NCBI GenBank assembly: GCA_016839955.1
Contig: JAEOTI010000072.1
Location: 1-8,792 of the forward strand
Reading direction: 5' to 3'
DNA from: Candidatus Hodarchaeota archaeon
GTDB lineage: Archaea; Asgardarchaeota; Heimdallarchaeia; Hodarchaeales; YT1-057
Length of the DNA stretch: 8,792 bases
Positions 6,069 to 8,792 of this stretch are shown in pieces. The position numbers and the translations under genes are program-made. Numbering within the stretch: the stretch's first letter is position 1; every line of letters begins with the position of its first letter. The notes beneath the pieces are model-generated. The model ran no database searches. It was not told the origin of the DNA and was given only the letters and a program-made list of their open reading frames with translations.

Positions 6069-8792
6069 CTAAGAGGATTTTGAATAATTCTCGTAAAACT
6101 TCTCCTTCACATACAGATTCCGTTTTGGTTCAGAGACTTTTTTGTAAAACTTCAGATTATCATCAACCAATCCGAGAAGTATCTTGTCAAATATCTTGTT
6201 AAATACGTGTCTTCTATTTGATTCGGTATTATCTCCCAAATGAACCTTCCGTAGTTCTTCATCCTCTACAAGTCTTTTCTGAATCTTCTCAAAATTCAAT
6301 TTATCATCGTCGTTCAAATCACTACCAAAGTTATCATTAAGAACCTGAATGATATGGGAGAGTAAATCTTTTGGTTCATCTGATATAGTTCCTCCGACAT
6401 CGGTTGAAATGGGTTGTAGCTCTCCTTCCTCATCCATTAGAGGAATTGATGTTATATGTTTCTTTTCAATCCGAAAATACTCTAAATCCACTGCCGATAA
6501 AATGTCAGTCAATCGTTCTTTCAATCTTTTGGGGAGTTTTTTATTGAGAAATCTAACAAAGATATAGAGTTTTTCAAGGTTTATATCCTTAAACGAAATG
6601 ATTTGGGAAATATATCCATAAAGACGGATAAAACTTTGAATCTGATGACGGAAATCTTCTCGTTCTTCTTCTTTCAACTTTTTCCATTCCTCCACCACAG
6701 AATCCAACATTCCTTGTAATTCTTCTTGTGGAATACGCTCATCGTAAAATACTTCCACAAAGCGATTGACAGTATCATCGTCAAACAGGTTATACCGCTT
6801 TATCTCTTGTTCAATGGAATACAGTTTATTGGGGTCAGTTTCTTAGGATAGAATTGTTCCTTGAAAATAGGGTTGGAATGAATCTTGGATAATCTTGGGT
6901 TGATTGACAAAATCTAAAACGAAGGTGTTTGTCTTTCCTGCCTTTGCTCTATTCAATCTACTCAAAGTCTGTACACATTGAAGTCCTTGTAGCCGTTTAT
7001 CAACGTACATCGTGTGAAGATGAGGTTCATCAAAACCTGTCTGAAACTTGTCACAAACGATAAGGATTCGGTATTTAGGGTCTCTGAAGTTTTCTTGTGT
7101 CAGTCTTTCTGGGAAACCGTTCATTGACGATTCGGAGTATTCTTTATGAGTGTCCTTATCATATACTGTTCCACTGAATCCGACTAAACAACTATACGGT
7201 AATTCCAACTCCTTCATCTGGTTATCAAATTCAAGTTTGAACTTCACACAATGGAGTCTTGACCGTGTCACCACCATCCCACGACCCTTCCCACTGATGG
7301 TCATGGAAGTATGATTGATGAAGTGTTCCAAAATTATTTTTGTTTTTTCACTAATGGTGTGAAGTTGTATATCTACCCACTTCACCAACATCTTCTTGAC
7401 TCTACTGGACGGCAATTCTAAATCTTCCTCTACGGTCTTGTTCAGACGGAAGTATCTCTCATATGTAGTGTAATTTTGTAAAACATCTAGGGTAAATCCT
7501 TCGGAAATACTCTGTTTCATAGAATAGACATCAAAGGGAATGAACTCGCCTTGTTCTGTCTTTCTACCGAATATTTCCAATGTTTTGTTCTTGGGTGTTC
7601 CACTAAAACCGAAGTAGGATATATGGGGTTGTTTTCCCCTTGAAATGATTTCATCCAAAATGAATTTATCCACTTCTGTAAGGTCATCTAAATCCTCACC
7701 TTCTTGAAACTCTTCAAGGACAGACTTTGATAGGGATTTTTTTAGATGTTTGGATGTTTCTCCACTTTGAGATGAATGAACCTCATCAATAATGACACCG
7801 AATTTCTTACTTTTTAGTTTGGAAATCTCATCAGAGATGAAAGGAAACTTCTGAATGGTAGTAATGATAATGGATTTCCCTAATTCAAGGTATTCCTTCA
7901 ACTGTTGGGAATTAACATCAACAGGATTCACAACACCTTTGGTCTGTTCCAACTGTTTGACGGTATTCCGAATCTGTCTATCCAGCACTCGTCTATCTGT
8001 AACCACTATTACCGAATCAAACATTCGGTTGGTGTCCGTGGGAGTTCTGTAAAGAGATGTTAGAAGATGGGCCAACCATCCGATGGAAAGGGATTTACCA
8101 CTTCCGGTTGTGTGTTGAATTAGATAGTTGTTCCCAACACCTTCTTCAATCACAGATTTCTTTATCTTTTGGATGACTTTTAATTGGTGGAATCGTGGGA
8201 AGATGAGGATTTCCACTTTCTTTTCCACCACTTTACCGACTTTGGGGTCATATTCTTTGTCCTTTTCCTCACGTATATGGACAAAATTCTCTACTAAATC
8301 CAACAGGCTATTCGGTTGTAAGATGTCTTCCCAAAGATAATGTGTTTTATGTCCTTTAGGATTGACAGGATTTTCAATCCCTATATTGAATGGTAGAAAC
8401 TTCGTCTTGCTTCCCATCAACCTTGTAGTCATTGACACTCTTTCATTTCCCACAGAAAAATACACAAGATTTCGTTTGAATCTGAACAAAGGTTCTTTGG
8501 GGTCACGGTCATATTTCCATTGTTTCTCACCATCAATTTGGTTCTGTGCTGTTAGGGTGTTTTTCAGTTCCATCATCACGATGGGGATTCCATTGATAAA
8601 GATTCCCATATCAATAGAGTTCTCATTTCTCAATGAGTATTTCAGTTGTCGGATGACGGTGAAACGGTTCTGTTTGTATAGGTCTTTATGTTCAGGGTTT
8701 AATCCACTCTTGGGTTGGAAATAGACTAAATGAAAATCACACCCTCTATCCTTGACACCTTTCCGTAAGACATCAATGACACCTCTGTTTTC
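6069..8792 (-). pseudogene. hsdR: Type I restriction enzyme subunit R, interrupted by one nonsense codon; 5' end beyond window
   Basis: One reading frame runs from the right edge to a TAG at 6071-6069, 907 codons long counting the single TAA at 6845-6843. There is no start in the window. The frame is open through 53 codons upstream of a TTG at 8633, so that TTG is internal. The N-terminal nuclease shows SIDMGIFINGIPIVMMELKN (visible residues 59-78; D61, E75, K77). The SF2 motor follows: Walker A TTGSGKS (228-234), DEVH (336-339), SGTP (397-400) and motif VI QTLSRLNR (608-615). Codons after the TAA (about 257) read on naturally as ETDPNKLY and the helical C-terminal domain that docks HsdR to the methyltransferase. 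Family members I recall read GTILSEETDPNKLY here, so GAA or CAA became TAA. The truncated protein could keep nuclease and motor but not assemble. No hsdM or hsdS lies in the window. A sequencing error cannot be excluded. Confidence 0.88.
6843..6845 (-). other. In-frame TAA nonsense codon within hsdR
   Basis: The codon series reads TCC-TAA-GAA-ACT-GAC. The codons on both sides are in the same frame (6845 and 6758 are in register), so this is a substitution and not a frameshift. One base change restores a sense codon (GAA or CAA). The next base is G. No homopolymer or short tandem repeat is adjacent that would suggest a slipping phase switch. Confidence 0.85.

Noticed and set aside
6349..6567. 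72-codon plus-strand open frame
   Set aside because: Antisense to the hsdR C-terminal region, which is a coherent coding frame; no recognisable protein.
6069..6758. Separate 229-residue gene beginning at GTG 6758
   Set aside because: It is in the same frame as hsdR, and the codons between 6842 and 6759 also read as HsdR sequence, so it is the downstream part of the interrupted gene.
8631..8633. TTG at 8633 as the hsdR start
   Set aside because: The frame stays open to the window edge, and the upstream codons (for example QNRFTVIRQLKYS) are HsdR nuclease-domain sequence.
7855..8724. Three plus-strand open frames of 65, 70 and 120 codons (7855-8052, 8128-8340, 8362-8724)
   Set aside because: All are antisense to the conserved nuclease and motor domains of hsdR and look like shadows.
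1..8792. CRISPR arrays, tRNA, rRNA, transposase genes or an integrase
   Set aside because: No regularly spaced repeats, no clover-leaf or rRNA sequence and no transposase or integrase motifs were seen on either strand.

Overview
This window reads as part of a bacterial defence island. All intact coding sequence lies on the minus strand, so the genes run from the right edge to the left. Overall base composition is AT-rich, and Shine-Dalgarno-like sites are visible in front of some genes (AGGAAAG before gajA, GAGGGTGGG before the leftmost gene), which fits a bacterium. I cannot name the genus from what is here.

Layout in transcription order. (1) 8792-6069: type I restriction endonuclease subunit HsdR. 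Its N-terminus lies off the right edge. It has a PD-(D/E)xK nuclease and a full SF2 motor, but one in-frame TAA at 6845-6843 cuts off the C-terminal helical domain. The frame is otherwise open, so this is one gene with a single nonsense lesion, not two genes. (2) 6068-5510: a 559-bp gap without an intact gene. It holds a plus-strand relic of a membrane-protein 3' end (5729-6001), a 9-bp perfect hairpin inside that relic, and a good sigma70-type promoter reading into the next gene. (3) 5509-651: a tightly packed three-gene operon. It encodes an OLD-family ATPase/TOPRIM nuclease (GajA-like), a UvrD-like SF1 helicase (GajB-like, 12 nt downstream) and an uncharacterised 359-residue protein whose reading frame overlaps the end of the helicase gene. 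(4) 650-513: a short spacer with an inverted repeat that covers the next ribosome binding site. (5) 512-1: the start of a DUF6361-family protein that runs off the left edge.

The first two operon genes match the Gabija anti-phage system (a class 2 OLD nuclease next to a UvrD-like helicase). In Gabija, GajA and GajB form one large complex in which GajA cuts DNA and GajB consumes nucleotides. The third gene is the part I do not recognise as a standard Gabija component. Its overlap with the helicase and its matching low GC content suggest it travels with the pair, so it is a candidate accessory or third subunit. The cassette (about 20-32% GC in sampled lines) sits between flanks of about 40-47% GC, which suggests it was acquired separately from its neighbours.
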